A stretch of DNA of 64,000 nt from Cohaesibacter intestini (GTDB lineage Bacteria > Pseudomonadota > Alphaproteobacteria > Rhizobiales > Cohaesibacteraceae). The stretch lies in the NCBI RefSeq assembly GCF_003324485.1, contig NZ_QODK01000003.1:124001-188000 (forward strand), read 5' to 3'. Below, one piece after another: positions 8,637-20,117 of the stretch (position 1 is the first letter of the stretch; each line of letters begins with the position of its first letter). A program made the position numbers and the translations under genes. The notes below the pieces were generated by a model that saw only the letters and a list, made by a program, of their open reading frames with translations, had not been told where the DNA came from and searched no databases.

Positions 8637-8795
8637 TTCATGAAAAAAAGGGGAACTTTTAGGGTGTTCCTTTGTCCTGTTGTCGCATCCATGGGACGAG
8701 GGGCGGGAGAACGTAACCCGGAGAAGGCTCTCGACAAAGCAACGCGCGCGCGATATCCCATGAACCAGCAAACAAGCCAGAACGAGGAAAGCGGA

Positions 8796-9005
8796 ATGTC
8801 AAACCCATTGGAAGAGCGCGTCGTCGATCTCGAAATCCAGCTCGCCCATCAAACCAAGACGGTCGAGGACTTGTCCGATATGGTCTCTCGCCAGTGGGAC
8901 ATGATTGATCGCCTGACCCGCAAGATGAAGTTCCTCCAAGAGGCTGTCGTCGAACTGGAAGACAATGTCGGCCCACCTGCCAACCAGAAGCCACCGCATT
9001 ACTGA
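8796..9005 (+). CDS. slyX: SlyX family protein
   Basis: This short coiled-coil protein of 69 residues matches SlyX: LEERVVDLEIQLAHQTKTVE, then SRQWDMIDRLTRKMKFL and the proline-rich PPHY end. SlyX function is unknown. A GAGGAAAG ribosome site sets the ATG at 8796. An in-frame ATG at 8760 would add 12 polar residues. The gene ends at a bidirectional terminator shared with the convergent chemoreceptor. Confidence 0.85.
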   Translation: MSNPLEERVVDLEIQLAHQTKTVEDLSDMVSRQWDMIDRLTRKMKFLQEAVVELEDNVGPPANQKPPHY

Positions 9006-9045
9006 GCTTTACTGAGGGCTGAGCCGCCTTGGGAAATGGACAAAC

Positions 9046-9080
9046 AAAAAGGCCGCCTTCCAATGAGGCGGCCTTTTGTT
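9046..9080. terminator. Bidirectional terminator between slyX and the PAS chemoreceptor
   Basis: AAAAAGGCCGCCT pairs with AGGCGGCCTTTT and has T runs on both strands, so it serves both convergent genes. Confidence 0.85.
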
Positions 9081-9097
9081 GCAATTATGCGTGACGG

Positions 9098-10576
9098 TCA
9101 AGCCAGTTTTTTGGAAGCCGCTCGAACTTTGATGGTGGAATCCTGCATCTGTGCCGTCGCCTTGGAAATGGTCTCGATATTCTCGGAGATGGTCGCAACG
9201 CCCGTCGACGCCATTTGCATATTGTCGGAAATGTCGCGGGTGACAGCAGCCTGTTCCTCGACAGCTGCGGCGATGTTCTCCGAGATGGCGTTGACTTGTT
9301 GGATAACGGATTTGATTTGCTGAATGGCGGAGACGGCGTTGCCCGTTGAGGACTGAACCGAACTGATTTGCGCTGAAATCCGTTCCGTTGCCTTGGTGGT
9401 CTGAGATGCCAGTTCCTTGACTTCGGAGGCCACGACGGCAAAGCCTTTTCCAGCTTCACCCGCACGGGCAGCCTCGATGGTGGCGTTGAGGGCCAGCAGA
9501 TTGGTCTGGGAGGCGATATTCTCGATCAGCTCGATGACCTCACCAATACTCTGAGCATCTTCGGACAGGCCTGCCATGATGCCTTCTGACTGGTTGGCCT
9601 CCTGCACGGCTTGACCCGAAACCGAACTGGCCTGCGCAACCTGACGGCTGATTTCCTCGATCGATGCGACCAGTTCCTCAGAGGCCGCTGCCACAGTCTG
9701 AACGCTCGAGGAAGCCTGTGTCGCGGCGCTGGCGGCGCTTGCTGCCTGTTGGTTGGTGCCAGTGACGGCATCTGCGACCAGATCAAGATCAGCATCAATG
9801 TCTTTCTGGATCGTCATTCGGCGCAGGCGGTTTTCAACGACATCCGTGATGTCTGTGGCAAACTTCACAACCCGTATTGGCTTGCCTGTGTCATCGAGGA
9901 TTGGATTGTAGGTGGCCAGTATCCAGACCTCTTTGCCACCCTTGCCAATTCGTTTGAATTCCCCGGAATGGTATTGTCCGGAACGCAGGTGGTTCCAGAA
10001 GTTGCCATAGTCCGGGCTGTTGACCTGTGAGGGATCGATAAAGACCCTGTGGTTCTGGCCCTTAATTTCCGACAATGCATAGCCGAGTGCATTGCAGAAA
10101 TTTTCGTTGGCATCAATGATCGTGCCATCCAACTCAAACTCGATCACCGCCTGTGACCGCTGGATGGCTGCAATCTGACCGGCAGAGCGTAGATTTTCCA
10201 GTTTCTTCTGTGTGATATCTGCTGCAATCTTGATCACGCGGTATGGGTTGCCGGAACCATCCTTGAGGACGCTGTAGCTGGCCTCAATCCAAATGGTCTC
10301 GCCATCCTTTCGAATGCGTGGAAACTCGCCCGTTTGCGCTTTGCCGCAGGCAAGGGCCTTCCAGAACTCAACGTAAGATGAGCTGCTGGCCAGATCATCC
10401 TTGACGAAGATACTGTGATGCTTCCCCAAGATCTCATTTAATGAATAGCCCAGCGCGTTGCAGAAATTGTCATTGGCCGTGAGAATGGTGCCGTCGAGAT
10501 CGAACTCGATCACGGCCCAAGACTCACCAATTGCATTCAGACGTGCCTTATCGAGATTTCCTGAAAGTTTAAACAT
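9098..10576 (-). CDS. Soluble methyl-accepting chemotaxis protein with two PAS domains
   Basis: From the ATG at 10576 the 492-residue protein has no membrane helix. Two PAS domains, each with a PAC motif, come first: about residues 15-125 ([20 protein letters not shown]) and about 137-250 ([20 protein letters not shown]). They resemble Aer-type PAS sensors of internal redox or ligands. The signalling hairpin tip reads [21 protein letters not shown] start at 10729 would add a hydrophobic segment, but it lies in AT-rich DNA without a ribosome site, so I reject it. The two PAS copies are clearly internal duplicates. It should relay to CheA/CheW, whose genes are not in this window. Confidence 0.9.
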   Translation of the reverse strand: MFKLSGNLDKARLNAIGESWAVIEFDLDGTILTANDNFCNALGYSLNEILGKHHSIFVKDDLASSSSYVEFWKALACGKAQTGEFPRIRKDGETIWIEASYSVLKDGSGNPYRVIKIAADITQKKLENLRSAGQIAAIQRSQAVIEFELDGTIIDANENFCNALGYALSEIKGQNHRVFIDPSQVNSPDYGNFWNHLRSGQYHSGEFKRIGKGGKEVWILATYNPILDDTGKPIRVVKFATDITDVVENRLRRMTIQKDIDADLDLVADAVTGTNQQAASAASAATQASSSVQTVAAASEELVASIEEISRQVAQASSVSGQAVQEANQSEGIMAGLSEDAQSIGEVIELIENIASQTNLLALNATIEAARAGEAGKGFAVVASEVKELASQTTKATERISAQISSVQSSTGNAVSAIQQIKSVIQQVNAISENIAAAVEEQAAVTRDISDNMQMASTGVATISENIETISKATAQMQDSTIKVRAASKKLA

Positions 10577-11068
10577 AGAGTGACCCCACAAGATCAAAGA
10601 TTTTCCATGACTCTGACTGTATCCAGTAAAATTATCATTAAATCTGACAGTGTTTGATCTAAGGAGAAGAACTAATGTCGAAATACTGATGGTTATAGGT
10701 AGTAAAATTAGAAACTGGTTTAAAAACAAATGCGGAATAAATGGATATGGCGATTAGTTATTTACCGATAATTTAGCAAGATCGGCGCGATTTGATTTTA
10801 CACGCTCCGGTTTAGGTGGGTACAAGTAAGCAATTATACGAACATTAGGTTGTGAACTGGCAATTTGTGTCGATAATCTGTAAGTGCAGTCAATATTTGC
10901 GAAGCAACCAATGGTTGATCTAAGAATTGGTTCCAGTTCCATATATGCAGATTTCAATAGCAGCACCTTCGTGACTGCCTACAATCTCAGTCAGATGTTG
11001 ACCGGTTGTGCTGGCATCACGTCGCCTCCGTGTGCAGGCGGCGCATAAATGCAGGGTTGCATGGGTGC
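10577..11068. other. AT-rich intergenic region
   Basis: About 490 bases between groEL and the chemoreceptor, AT-rich from 10600 to 10960. It should carry the chemoreceptor promoter. Short open frames on the minus strand have no ribosome site or recognisable content. Confidence 0.4.
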
Positions 11069-11101
11069 AAAAAAAGGGCAGCCCCGTCGGGACTGCCCTC
11101 A
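11069..11101 (-). terminator. groESL terminator
   Basis: On the minus strand GGGCAGTCCC pairs imperfectly with GGGGCTGCCC, followed by a run of seven T. It lies 32 bases after the groEL stop. Confidence 0.85.
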
Positions 11102-11132
11102 ATTTCAGCTAGGTACTGAACGGTGATGCTTA

Positions 11133-12803
<1,671 letters not shown>

Positions 12804-12846
12804 CTATAAACTTGGAATGTGAGGCGATACGACGTCGGATCCGGCC

Positions 12847-13134
12847 TTAGCCCATGATGCCGAGAATGTCGTTCTCTTTCATGATCAGCAGATCTTCACC
12901 GTCGATCTTGACTTCGGTGCCAGCCCATTTGCTAAACAGCACACGGTCACCAGCCTGCACGTCAAGTGCAACCAGTTTGCCAGCTTCGTCACGAACGCCG
13001 CTGCCTACAGCAACAACTTCGCCTTCAGACGGCTTTTCTTTGGCGGTATCAGGAATGATGATGCCACCGGCGGTTTTCTCTTCGGATTCCAAACGGCGTA
13101 CAACGACGCGGTCATGCAGAGGACGGAATTTCAT
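12847..13134 (-). CDS. groES: 10-kDa co-chaperonin GroES
   Basis: This 95-residue lid protein of the GroEL chamber begins [16 protein letters not shown] and has the mobile loop [18 protein letters not shown]. It is the first gene of the groESL operon. The leader of about 110 bases carries a perfect CIRCE element and a recognisable housekeeping promoter upstream, so HrcA repression is expected. Confidence 0.99.
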   Translation of the reverse strand: MKFRPLHDRVVVRRLESEEKTAGGIIIPDTAKEKPSEGEVVAVGSGVRDEAGKLVALDVQAGDRVLFSKWAGTEVKIDGEDLLIMKENDILGIMG

Positions 13135-13246
13135 CTCTGAAACGTTCCCTAATCTGTTATGCAGTCCCCGGACCCTGGTTGGGCATGCTATGCCCCTACC
13201 ATTTATAGCGGCATCCGAGCGATCTGCTCCTCGTTCAACAAGTGTA

Positions 13247-13273
13247 TTAGCACTCCTAATAGGCGAGTGCTAA
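13247..13273. promoter_or_regulatory. CIRCE operator of groESL (HrcA site)
   Basis: TTAGCACTC and GAGTGCTAA are separated by exactly nine bases, a perfect match to the CIRCE consensus. HrcA binds it and is released on heat shock. Confidence 0.97.
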
Positions 13274-13284
13274 CGACGGTCTCT

Positions 13285-13313
13285 CATTTAGGCAAGGCAT
13301 AGGGAGAAGTCAA
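13285..13313 (-). promoter_or_regulatory. Probable sigma-70 promoter of groESL
   Basis: On the minus strand a TTGACT -35 box (13308-13313) is followed 17 bases later by TAAATG (13285-13290). The CIRCE dyad then covers the expected start of transcription. Confidence 0.6.
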
Positions 13314-13450
13314 CAATTGAGACAAATTTTTTTGCCATCTGGCGCCTCGCTGACAGACAAAAACCATAGGGCTTGGTCTCCAAACGGTTTCCAGAGGCTG
13401 TGTGCCAAAGGGGGGAGGGCTGGAAATCTCAAGGCGCGGTCCAAAGGACC

Positions 13451-14032
13451 TTATCTGTTTGCATGATGGCGTACCAGATGGGCAAGCACGCTGCTCAGCC
13501 GTTCATCCAGAGAGCCAGAGACGCAAATAAAATCATGGCCCATGGCTTCCAGCTCGGTTTTGAAGCGTTTGAGAAACAGCCCGCGTAGGTCCGGCGCATC
13601 ACGCTGGCCATCGTCAACCCAAGGCCAGTCCACATCGCACAATATATAGAGACGGGGCGTATAGGGGGGCTTGGCGAGGCGCTTCTTGTGGCGCTCCGAC
13701 CATTGCTCCCACAAGGCCCAGAGCGGGGTGTTGATCTCATCTTCGTAATAATGACAGCTATAGACGAGGGAAGAGACGAGATCGGTGTCACAAACCAGCA
13801 GCCGGTTCTGCTCGCTGGCCTGTTCGGCACCGCGTTCTTCATTCACCCACTGGCCCTGTGCAATCGGGATGGCATCTTCTAGTGTCAGGCTGCCTTCTAC
13901 TTGGAAATAGTCTCGCAGATATTCCGGTACCAGAACACCATCCAGATGCTCGGCCAAGGCTTTGGCAAGGGTTGTCTTGCCAGTGCTTTCAGGCCCGGTC
14001 AGGACAAGGCGGGGCAAACGTGAAACAGCCAT
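13451..14032 (-). CDS. AAA-type ATPase, NadR-like nucleoside kinase
   Basis: The protein resembles the kinase half of NadR, which phosphorylates ribosylnicotinamide. It has a P-loop at residues 13-20 (GPESTGKT), a PEYLRDYF segment and DTDLVSSLVYS, as in that family. It lacks the N-terminal adenylyltransferase domain. It begins seven bases after the SulP transporter gene ends, so they form an operon. Substrate identity is inferred from family only. Confidence 0.75.
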   Translation of the reverse strand: MAVSRLPRLVLTGPESTGKTTLAKALAEHLDGVLVPEYLRDYFQVEGSLTLEDAIPIAQGQWVNEERGAEQASEQNRLLVCDTDLVSSLVYSCHYYEDEINTPLWALWEQWSERHKKRLAKPPYTPRLYILCDVDWPWVDDGQRDAPDLRGLFLKRFKTELEAMGHDFICVSGSLDERLSSVLAHLVRHHANR

Positions 14033-14038
14033 TGATAC

Positions 14039-15304
14039 TCACCGTTCCGGCATGTGCCAGTCACTTTCGACAGATTTGCGGCGCGAGAGACGAATGGCAA
14101 GGCCAACCGAAACCCCGACACCGATCGCGACGGTTAAATCCACTAGGACTGTCAGAATAAGCGTAAGCAGCAGCAGCGCAAGCTCGGTTCTGTCTCCACG
14201 CAGATATTCTCCCCACTTGTGGACTTCGCACATATTCCATGCGGTCAACATCAACAGGGCGGCAAGCGCTGGCATCGCCAATCCAGCCGCCAGCGGGGCG
14301 GCAAACAGCATGGCCAGCAGGATCACGATCGAATGAACAATCCCCGCAACCGGGGTCTTGCCACCTGCTTTCACATTGGTTGCCGTGCGGGCAATGGCTC
14401 CGGTGGCTGGCATGCCGCCAAACAGGGACGAGGCCACATTGGCAGCCCCCTGAGCCAACAGCTCCGCATTCGGGCGATGATTGCCATCAATCATCCGGTC
14501 CGCCACCATGGCTGACAACAGGGATTCGACCCCAGCCAGAAAGCAGATGATCAGCGCGGAAGGAAACAGCTCAATGACCCGCCCAATCGACAGATCCGGG
14601 AATGCCGGGACCGGCAATTTACTTGGCAGCGCCCCAAAGCGTCCACCCAGCGTATCCACGGGCAATTGCAGCAGGGCCACCATCACCGATCCGACCGCAA
14701 CCGCAATGATCAGGCCGGGAAAGCGTGGTAAGGCATGGCGCAAGCCGACAATCAACAACAGCGTGCCCAAAGCTATGATGAAGGCGGCCAGATTGAAGCT
14801 GTCGAGGCCATTCCACAGGACGGGCAGTTTTTCAAGGAAATCCGCTGGAACCGACGCAAGATCCAGCCCCATGAAATCCTTGATCTGGCTGGAGCCGATA
14901 ATGATGCCGATGCCGATGGTAAAACCATTGACCACCGCATCGGGGATATAGGCGATCAAGCGTCCGACCCGGAAAAACCCCGCCACCAGCAAAATCAACC
15001 CGGCCATGAAACTCGCCAAAACCAGACCATCATAGCCATGGGTGGCAATCACGTCATAGACAACAACGATGAAGGCCCCGGTTGGACCGCCAATCTGGAC
15101 CCGGCTGCCGCCCAGCAGCGAAATGAAGAAACCGGCAACAATCGCCGTGATCAATCCATTGCCCGGATCAGCCCCCGACGCAATGGCGATCGCCAGACTA
15201 AGCGGGATCGCCACCATCGCCACCGTGATCCCCGCCATGCAGTCGGCTGCAAAGGCGCGGCGATTATACGTGCGAAGGGTGGTCAGTAGCTTTGGTTGGC
15301 GCAT
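14039..15304 (-). CDS. SulP family inorganic anion transporter
   Basis: This inner-membrane transporter of 421 residues has about 10-12 helices. The family signature GGSRVQIGGPTGAFIVVVYD lies near residues 64-83, and FGGMPATGAIARTATNVKAG is the SulP transport core. It ends right after the last helix (SRRKSVESDWHMPER) and so lacks the usual C-terminal STAS domain. Substrate may be sulfate, bicarbonate or another anion. The overlap-free link with the NadR-like kinase gene gives no clear hint. Confidence 0.88.
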   Translation of the reverse strand: MRQPKLLTTLRTYNRRAFAADCMAGITVAMVAIPLSLAIAIASGADPGNGLITAIVAGFFISLLGGSRVQIGGPTGAFIVVVYDVIATHGYDGLVLASFMAGLILLVAGFFRVGRLIAYIPDAVVNGFTIGIGIIIGSSQIKDFMGLDLASVPADFLEKLPVLWNGLDSFNLAAFIIALGTLLLIVGLRHALPRFPGLIIAVAVGSVMVALLQLPVDTLGGRFGALPSKLPVPAFPDLSIGRVIELFPSALIICFLAGVESLLSAMVADRMIDGNHRPNAELLAQGAANVASSLFGGMPATGAIARTATNVKAGGKTPVAGIVHSIVILLAMLFAAPLAAGLAMPALAALLMLTAWNMCEVHKWGEYLRGDRTELALLLLTLILTVLVDLTVAIGVGVSVGLAIRLSRRKSVESDWHMPER

Positions 15305-15553
15305 GGATCAGCCTGTCCTGACAAAAGGCGTGCGACGGGCGCTCTGCCCCTGCACGCGGGGGGCAGGCCATCCTAGACACGAATAGGTGTTTTCGAGAGG
15401 GTACGGCAAAAGGCTGGCCTGATAGATTACGACCTGCTTAAGGCTTTTGCTCTCACGGCTCAAGCCCTGCCTTCGACTGAAAGAGGCGGGCATTGCTGCA
15501 ATGCATGGATGGGATAGCTGGAAGGGCGAAACAGGCCCTGATGCCATGCAAAG

Positions 15554-16078
15554 TCAGCACAGCTGACGATCATGCTCAAACTCTGGATCGACCTGCAAGT
15601 CGCTATGGGCGATCTCTTTTTCGAAATGCACCCGCAGAATGTCATCGCGGCCATGGCTGGGCAGGGCGCGCTTGGTTTCCCTGAAACCGAGATGCTCATA
15701 GAAACCAAGAAGCTCGTCCATGACTTCCGGCGTGTGCAGCCGCAAATGTGGGCATCCACGAGACTCGGCAATCATTTCGGCATCCTGCAGCAGCATCGTG
15801 CCCAGTCCACGTCCCTGATGATCAGGATGGATCGCCACCGTATCGACATGAATATGGTCCTTGCCTTCTCTCAAGCAAAGGACACCGAGGATGGCATCAC
15901 CGTCCTCGTCTTTCAGAATATAGAGATTGCGCTGATCGACATAGTCGCCAAGATCGGACCAGGCATCGTCCGGGATCGTCTTCTTCATGCGAGCGGCAAC
16001 GGGGGAGAAGGCGGAGAAAATGAGTGGCCGGATATGAGCAATCTGCTCGGCCTTGGCGAGACGCAATTGTGCTGTCAT
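15554..16078 (-). CDS. GNAT family N-acetyltransferase
   Basis: This 174-residue acetyltransferase shows the acetyl-CoA pyrophosphate loop HPDHQGRGLGTMLLQDAE (about residues 93-110). The later GNAT segment FYEHLGFRETKR follows near residues 136-147. The acceptor substrate is unknown. It stands alone on the minus strand, with gaps of 250 and 157 bases on either side. Confidence 0.88.
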   Translation of the reverse strand: MTAQLRLAKAEQIAHIRPLIFSAFSPVAARMKKTIPDDAWSDLGDYVDQRNLYILKDEDGDAILGVLCLREGKDHIHVDTVAIHPDHQGRGLGTMLLQDAEMIAESRGCPHLRLHTPEVMDELLGFYEHLGFRETKRALPSHGRDDILRVHFEKEIAHSDLQVDPEFEHDRQLC

Positions 16079-16235
16079 CGGATTATCCTTATATCAACCG
16101 GCCTGACATGGGCCTCGCCCGAATGGCGATGGCGACCGACTTTGAACGGGTTCTTTGGTTCTTGCCGGTTATGCACTGAAACAGATGACAATAATGTGAC
16201 GCCGTGCCCAACCTTCGCGCTTCTCGACACATCTG

Positions 16236-17786
16236 TCAGCGTGGCAGCTGAATGGTTGCTTTCAGCCCGCCGCCAGAACGATTGGTCAGTGTGATGTCAC
16301 CCCCATGGCTGCGGATGATTGTGCGCGTGATCGACAATCCAAGCCCGACGCCTCCTGTTTCCAGATTGCGCGATCCCTCCACCCGGAAGAAAGGCGAGAA
16401 GACCTCTTCAAGCTTATCCTCGGGAATGCCCGGTCCACGGTCACAGACATCGATCCGTAGCCCGGTTGCTGTTTTGGCGAGTTGAACCGTCGCATCCCCA
16501 GCATAGCGCAAGGCATTTTCAGTGAGGTTGCGCATGGCCCGTTTCAGGCTCACCGCCCGGCACAGCTGGATCAGACTGTCGGGCCCTTCGAAGCGCACAT
16601 CCTTGCCCATTTCCTGATAGTCATCCACCATCGACGACAGCATTGCGGCAATATCCACCTCGCGGGTTTCCTCACTTGTCGCATCCTCGCGGGCAAAGGC
16701 CAGCACAGCCTCGGTCATCGCTTGCATTTCTTCGAGCGTCTCAAGAACCTTGCCGCGCATTTCCTCATCATCAATAAACTCGGCCCTGAGGCGCAGGGTG
16801 GTGATGGGGGTGCGCAAGTCATGGCTGACCGCTGCCAACATCCGGGTTCGGTCCTGAACAAAGCGCATCAAGCGTTCCTGCATCGCATTGAAGGCGATGA
16901 TGGTGCCGCGCACCTCCTTCGGCCCTTTCTCGGCCAATGGCTCGATGGTTTCACCCCGTCCCAGCTTGCGGGAGGCATTTTCCAGATCGCGCAACGGTGC
17001 CGTCAAACGGCGAACGGTGAAGATGACCACCAGAAAGATGAAACTCGCTGTTGTCACCAGCGAAATCAGAAAAGGCCGGCCCCACTTTTCGGGCGGTTTG
17101 GGCAAACCAGTGCGCACCTGCAGCCATTTTCCACTATTCAGGGGCACAGCAAGGGTCATGTCCAGAGCAGCAAGCTTGGGGCGTCGATCCCGCCAGTTGC
17201 GATCACGCATCCGGTCGTCATGACGCTGTTTCCAGGCCTCAAAGCCTCTTTTGCGGGCTTCGTCCCTCTCTTCTTTCCATTTCCGCCAGCGGTCATCCGT
17301 TTGCACAGCATCGTCATTGCGCGACTGGGGATCGGATTTGTTGAAGGTCAACTTGCGCGGAAGATCACTGATCCGCACAGTGCCCTCTTCGAGGCCTGCG
17401 CGGCGTTCCAGACGACGGACAAGAAAGGATTCCTTGGTTCCTGAACGCGGCACCAAAAGGCTGGTCTTGTCACGCAGGGTGAACAGGATGTCCGGCCCTT
17501 CTGCCGCTCGGATCACCCGTTGATGCAGGCTTTCGTCTGTTTCATTCAACAACCGGACAACAGAGGCCGTTCTGTCCAGCACCTGTCCGCGGGTCGTCGT
17601 TACCGCGATGTTCGAGCGTTCATAGGCAAACAGCAGGATGGTCACCGCCTGGGCCACCACCAATGCAATCATCAAGGCAGCCACCAGCTGTCCGGCCAAT
17701 GAACTTGGCCAGAGCCGGAAGGAGCGCGCAGGGGAAGGGCGCTTCTTGTCGTCAGACTTGGTTGTGGGCTGCTTTTTATTGATCAA
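16236..17786 (-). CDS. EnvZ-like sensor histidine kinase
   Basis: This membrane kinase of 516 residues has helix 1 near 31-53 and helix 2 near 239-258. A periplasmic loop of about 185 residues between them is unusually charged and Arg/Trp-rich (for example RWRKWKEERDEARKRGFEAW). HAMP follows, then the phospho-acceptor His322 in AAVSHDLRTPITT. The N box is NLTENALRYA, and the ATP-binding boxes are DRGPGIPED and GGVGLGLSI. It overlaps the response regulator by four bases (ATGA), so they are cotranscribed. Divergent EF-hand genes share an operator with this pair, suggesting calcium or another cation as the signal. Confidence 0.93.
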   Translation of the reverse strand: MINKKQPTTKSDDKKRPSPARSFRLWPSSLAGQLVAALMIALVVAQAVTILLFAYERSNIAVTTTRGQVLDRTASVVRLLNETDESLHQRVIRAAEGPDILFTLRDKTSLLVPRSGTKESFLVRRLERRAGLEEGTVRISDLPRKLTFNKSDPQSRNDDAVQTDDRWRKWKEERDEARKRGFEAWKQRHDDRMRDRNWRDRRPKLAALDMTLAVPLNSGKWLQVRTGLPKPPEKWGRPFLISLVTTASFIFLVVIFTVRRLTAPLRDLENASRKLGRGETIEPLAEKGPKEVRGTIIAFNAMQERLMRFVQDRTRMLAAVSHDLRTPITTLRLRAEFIDDEEMRGKVLETLEEMQAMTEAVLAFAREDATSEETREVDIAAMLSSMVDDYQEMGKDVRFEGPDSLIQLCRAVSLKRAMRNLTENALRYAGDATVQLAKTATGLRIDVCDRGPGIPEDKLEEVFSPFFRVEGSRNLETGGVGLGLSITRTIIRSHGGDITLTNRSGGGLKATIQLPR

Positions 17787-18550
17787 AGGCCGGTCTCCTC
17801 ATCCATGTCAGGCAGGTCGGCATCAGAGACTTTGCCAGTCACCTTGCCGGTGAAGACATAGCCGCCTCCGCGGACGGTCTTGATCAGTTTGGGCACTTTG
17901 GGGTCTTCTTCGATCTTCTTGCGCAAGCGGGAGACCTGATTGTCGATGGAACGATCAAAGATCTGGGCTGTCCGACCAGAGGTCAGGTCAAGCAACTGAT
18001 CGCGTGACAGCACCATGGTGGGGCGTTTGAGAAAGGTGACCAGCAGCCGATAGTCTGCCGCGCTCAGGGGAACCGTGACCCCTTTCGGGCTGACCAACTC
18101 GCGTTGATGCACATGCAGCACCCAGTCATCAAATCGAAGCCGCTCGGGCTCTTCGGAACGCTGGGCTTCAGGTGGCATCGACTGGCTGCGGCGCAAAACC
18201 GACTTGATGCGCGCCAGCAATTCGCGCGGGCTGAAGGGTTTGGACACATAATCATCCGCACCGATTTCCAGCCCGACGATCCTGTCGGTTTCCTCCCCCA
18301 GAGCCGTCAGCAGAATAACCGGGATATTCTCATTCCCGCGCACATGACGGCACAGCGTCAGCCCATCTTCGCCCGGCATCATCACATCGAGCACAATGAG
18401 GTCGATGGCGGCGGTCTTCAGCACCTGCCGCATTTTCACCCCCCCATCGGCATCCGAGACGCGAAAACCATTCTTGGAAAGATACTTTGACAACAGCTCA
18501 CGAATGTCGCGGTGATCGTCAACCACCAGAATATGTGCTGATTGCTCCAT
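17783..18550 (-). CDS. OmpR-family response regulator
   Basis: The 255-residue protein has a receiver with the acidic pair DD11-12, phospho-acceptor Asp55 (IVLDVMMPGEDG) and the conserved Lys in YVSKPFSPREL. The C-terminal winged helix includes LLDLTSGR and DRSIDNQVSRLRKKIEEDP. The ATG at 18550 follows GGAGAGACAC. It is cotranscribed with the EnvZ-like kinase. The intergenic region to the divergent EF-hand gene carries two opposed copies of a 17-bp motif, so autoregulation is likely. Confidence 0.95.
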   Translation of the reverse strand: MEQSAHILVVDDHRDIRELLSKYLSKNGFRVSDADGGVKMRQVLKTAAIDLIVLDVMMPGEDGLTLCRHVRGNENIPVILLTALGEETDRIVGLEIGADDYVSKPFSPRELLARIKSVLRRSQSMPPEAQRSEEPERLRFDDWVLHVHQRELVSPKGVTVPLSAADYRLLVTFLKRPTMVLSRDQLLDLTSGRTAQIFDRSIDNQVSRLRKKIEEDPKVPKLIKTVRGGGYVFTGKVTGKVSDADLPDMDEETGL

Positions 18551-18706
18551 GTGTCTCTCCTTGTGGTCTCGTCGTCTGTGTGATGCACGCGCCACTTCAC
18601 AGAAGCTGTCTGTGCGGGTTGGCGTGGGTCATGCTTCTTCAAATAGCATGATTTCCTTATCAACAAAGCCAGAATAGCGGGTTTTTTCAACGCAAAGTCC
18701 GGTAAT

Positions 18707-18753
18707 TTGTATCGCTCTGTAACGGTTTGGGATGCGGTTACAGAGCGCGACAA
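18707..18753. promoter_or_regulatory. Divergent double operator between response regulator and EF-hand gene 1
   Basis: The motif GTTACAGAGCGNNACAA occurs on the minus strand at 18707-18723 and on the plus strand at 18737-18753. The two share a perfect 11-bp inverted repeat (CGCTCTGTAAC/GTTACAGAGCG) with a 13-base spacer. Each copy faces one of the divergent genes. The adjacent OmpR-type regulator is the obvious candidate ligand. Confidence 0.6.
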
Positions 18754-18966
18754 TTCTGCCGCTTTGCGAGATAGTTCTGCGACAAATCCTTCCTAACTTC
18801 AGTGCATCGGCAGAACGGCCAAACCAAGACCAACTGGCCAGCATCCACGCCGACCATCACCCGGCCAGCCCAATCAACAAATGGGCGGGTCATCACGCGC
18901 AAACCGGCCTGTGAGACGGCCCCAAGGCCAATGAGGAATTGGCCCCTTGAACAAAGGAATAGATCA

Positions 18967-19743
18967 ATGAAAAACTTTAGCAAAATCGCACTGGCAGTCG
19001 CTTTGATCGGCGGTGTATCAGCAACCGCACTGTCCCTTGATACGGCATCTGCACGCGGTTGGAACGACCGTGGCCCGCAACAGGGTCAGAATTTCATGGG
19101 CCCTCGTGGTGGCTTCAAGGGTGGACCGCGCGGAATGGGGCCAGAACAGCGCATCCAGCAGTTTGACATCAACAAGGACGGTGTGCTGACCAAGGAAGAA
19201 CTGGCGACCGCGCTGGAGCAGAAAATCACCGACAATGACACCGACGGTGACAAGGCGATCACGCTTGAAGAATTCAAAACCGAATGGGCCAAGCAGACCG
19301 AACGGATGATGGTCCGTGCCTACCAGCGCCTTGATCCCAACGGGGATGGCAAGGTGACGCTGGAAGAATTGCAACAGCAGTCCAGTTTCATGTTTGACCG
19401 CATGGATCGCAATGATGACGGAAAAATCGACAAGGACGACCGCCCGCAACAGCGCATGGGCAAACGCGGTGGACGCTGGGGTGACGACGATGGCCGTCGC
19501 GGTGGACGCCATGGTGGCCGCTGGCAGCAAGGCAATATGCAGCAGGGCCCCAATGGTCCTCAGTTCGGCCAGCAGAATGGACGCTTCGGACCACAAAACG
19601 GCCAGTTTGGACAACAAAACAGCCAGTTCGGCCCCAAAGGCTTTGGTCCGGGTTTCGGTCCACAGGCCCCGCAGGGACCTCAGACACCACAGGCCCAGCA
19701 GGCCCCTCAGCCGCCTCTGCCCCCTTTGGCGCAGGTCAACTAA
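18967..19743 (+). CDS. Secreted EF-hand protein 1
   Basis: The 258-residue protein starts with a clear signal peptide (MKNFSKIALAVALIGG to TASA). It then has four EF-hand loops: DINKDGVLTKEE, DTDGDKAITLEE, DPNGDGKVTLEE and DRNDDGKIDKDD. The C-terminal 90 residues are low complexity, first Arg/Gly-rich, then Gln/Gly/Pro repeats such as FGPQNGQFGQQ. It should bind calcium in the periplasm or outside the cell. A ribosome site AAAGGAAT sets the start. It is divergent from the two-component genes and is a paralogue of the next gene. Confidence 0.88.
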   Translation: MKNFSKIALAVALIGGVSATALSLDTASARGWNDRGPQQGQNFMGPRGGFKGGPRGMGPEQRIQQFDINKDGVLTKEELATALEQKITDNDTDGDKAITLEEFKTEWAKQTERMMVRAYQRLDPNGDGKVTLEELQQQSSFMFDRMDRNDDGKIDKDDRPQQRMGKRGGRWGDDDGRRGGRHGGRWQQGNMQQGPNGPQFGQQNGRFGPQNGQFGQQNSQFGPKGFGPGFGPQAPQGPQTPQAQQAPQPPLPPLAQVN

Positions 19744-19774
19744 GCCTGTAGATCTCACTCTGATCTGACATCAC

Positions 19775-19812
19775 GCCCCTGTCACCGTCATCGGTGGCGG
19801 GGCTTCTTTTTT
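19775..19812 (+). terminator. Terminator after EF-hand gene 1
   Basis: GCCCC-TGT-CACCG pairs with CGGTG-GC-GGGGC around TCAT and is followed by a TTCTTTTTT tract. Confidence 0.85.
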
Positions 19813-19916
19813 GGGGTGCCTGCAGTCGGGCTTGATGCCGAGACATATGGGCCATGAAAGGCGTCTCCAGCCGATGGTTGGGAAATTTGTAACCGAATGT
19901 ATCAAGCCGCAAGATG

Positions 19917-19933
19917 GTTACAGAGCGCGACAA
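19917..19933 (+). promoter_or_regulatory. Third copy of the EF-hand regulon motif
   Basis: GTTACAGAGCGCGACAA is identical over 17 bases to the plus-strand copy at 18737-18753 and sits 184 bases before EF-hand gene 2. A TGTAAC half-site lies about 30 bases upstream of it. Confidence 0.6.
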
Positions 19934-20117
19934 AATGGCGCAATTTCAGCATTTTTTCGCGGCAATTGCCCCCTATCTGTTGGATGTGGCGCAAGGGAAG
20001 AGGTGCTGAAAGGCCCGCCCGAGCGCAATAAGTTTCTGACTTTGAATGCGACATTGAGCAACCAAATCGCCCTGAAAACGCCAACCGAACTGGCGCCATA
20101 CATTGAGAGGAAATGAT

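Noticed and set aside
10577-10729. N-terminal extension adding a hydrophobic helix to the PAS chemoreceptor
   Set aside because: It lies in AT-rich non-coding DNA and has no ribosome site. The start at 10576 fits this type of soluble receptor.
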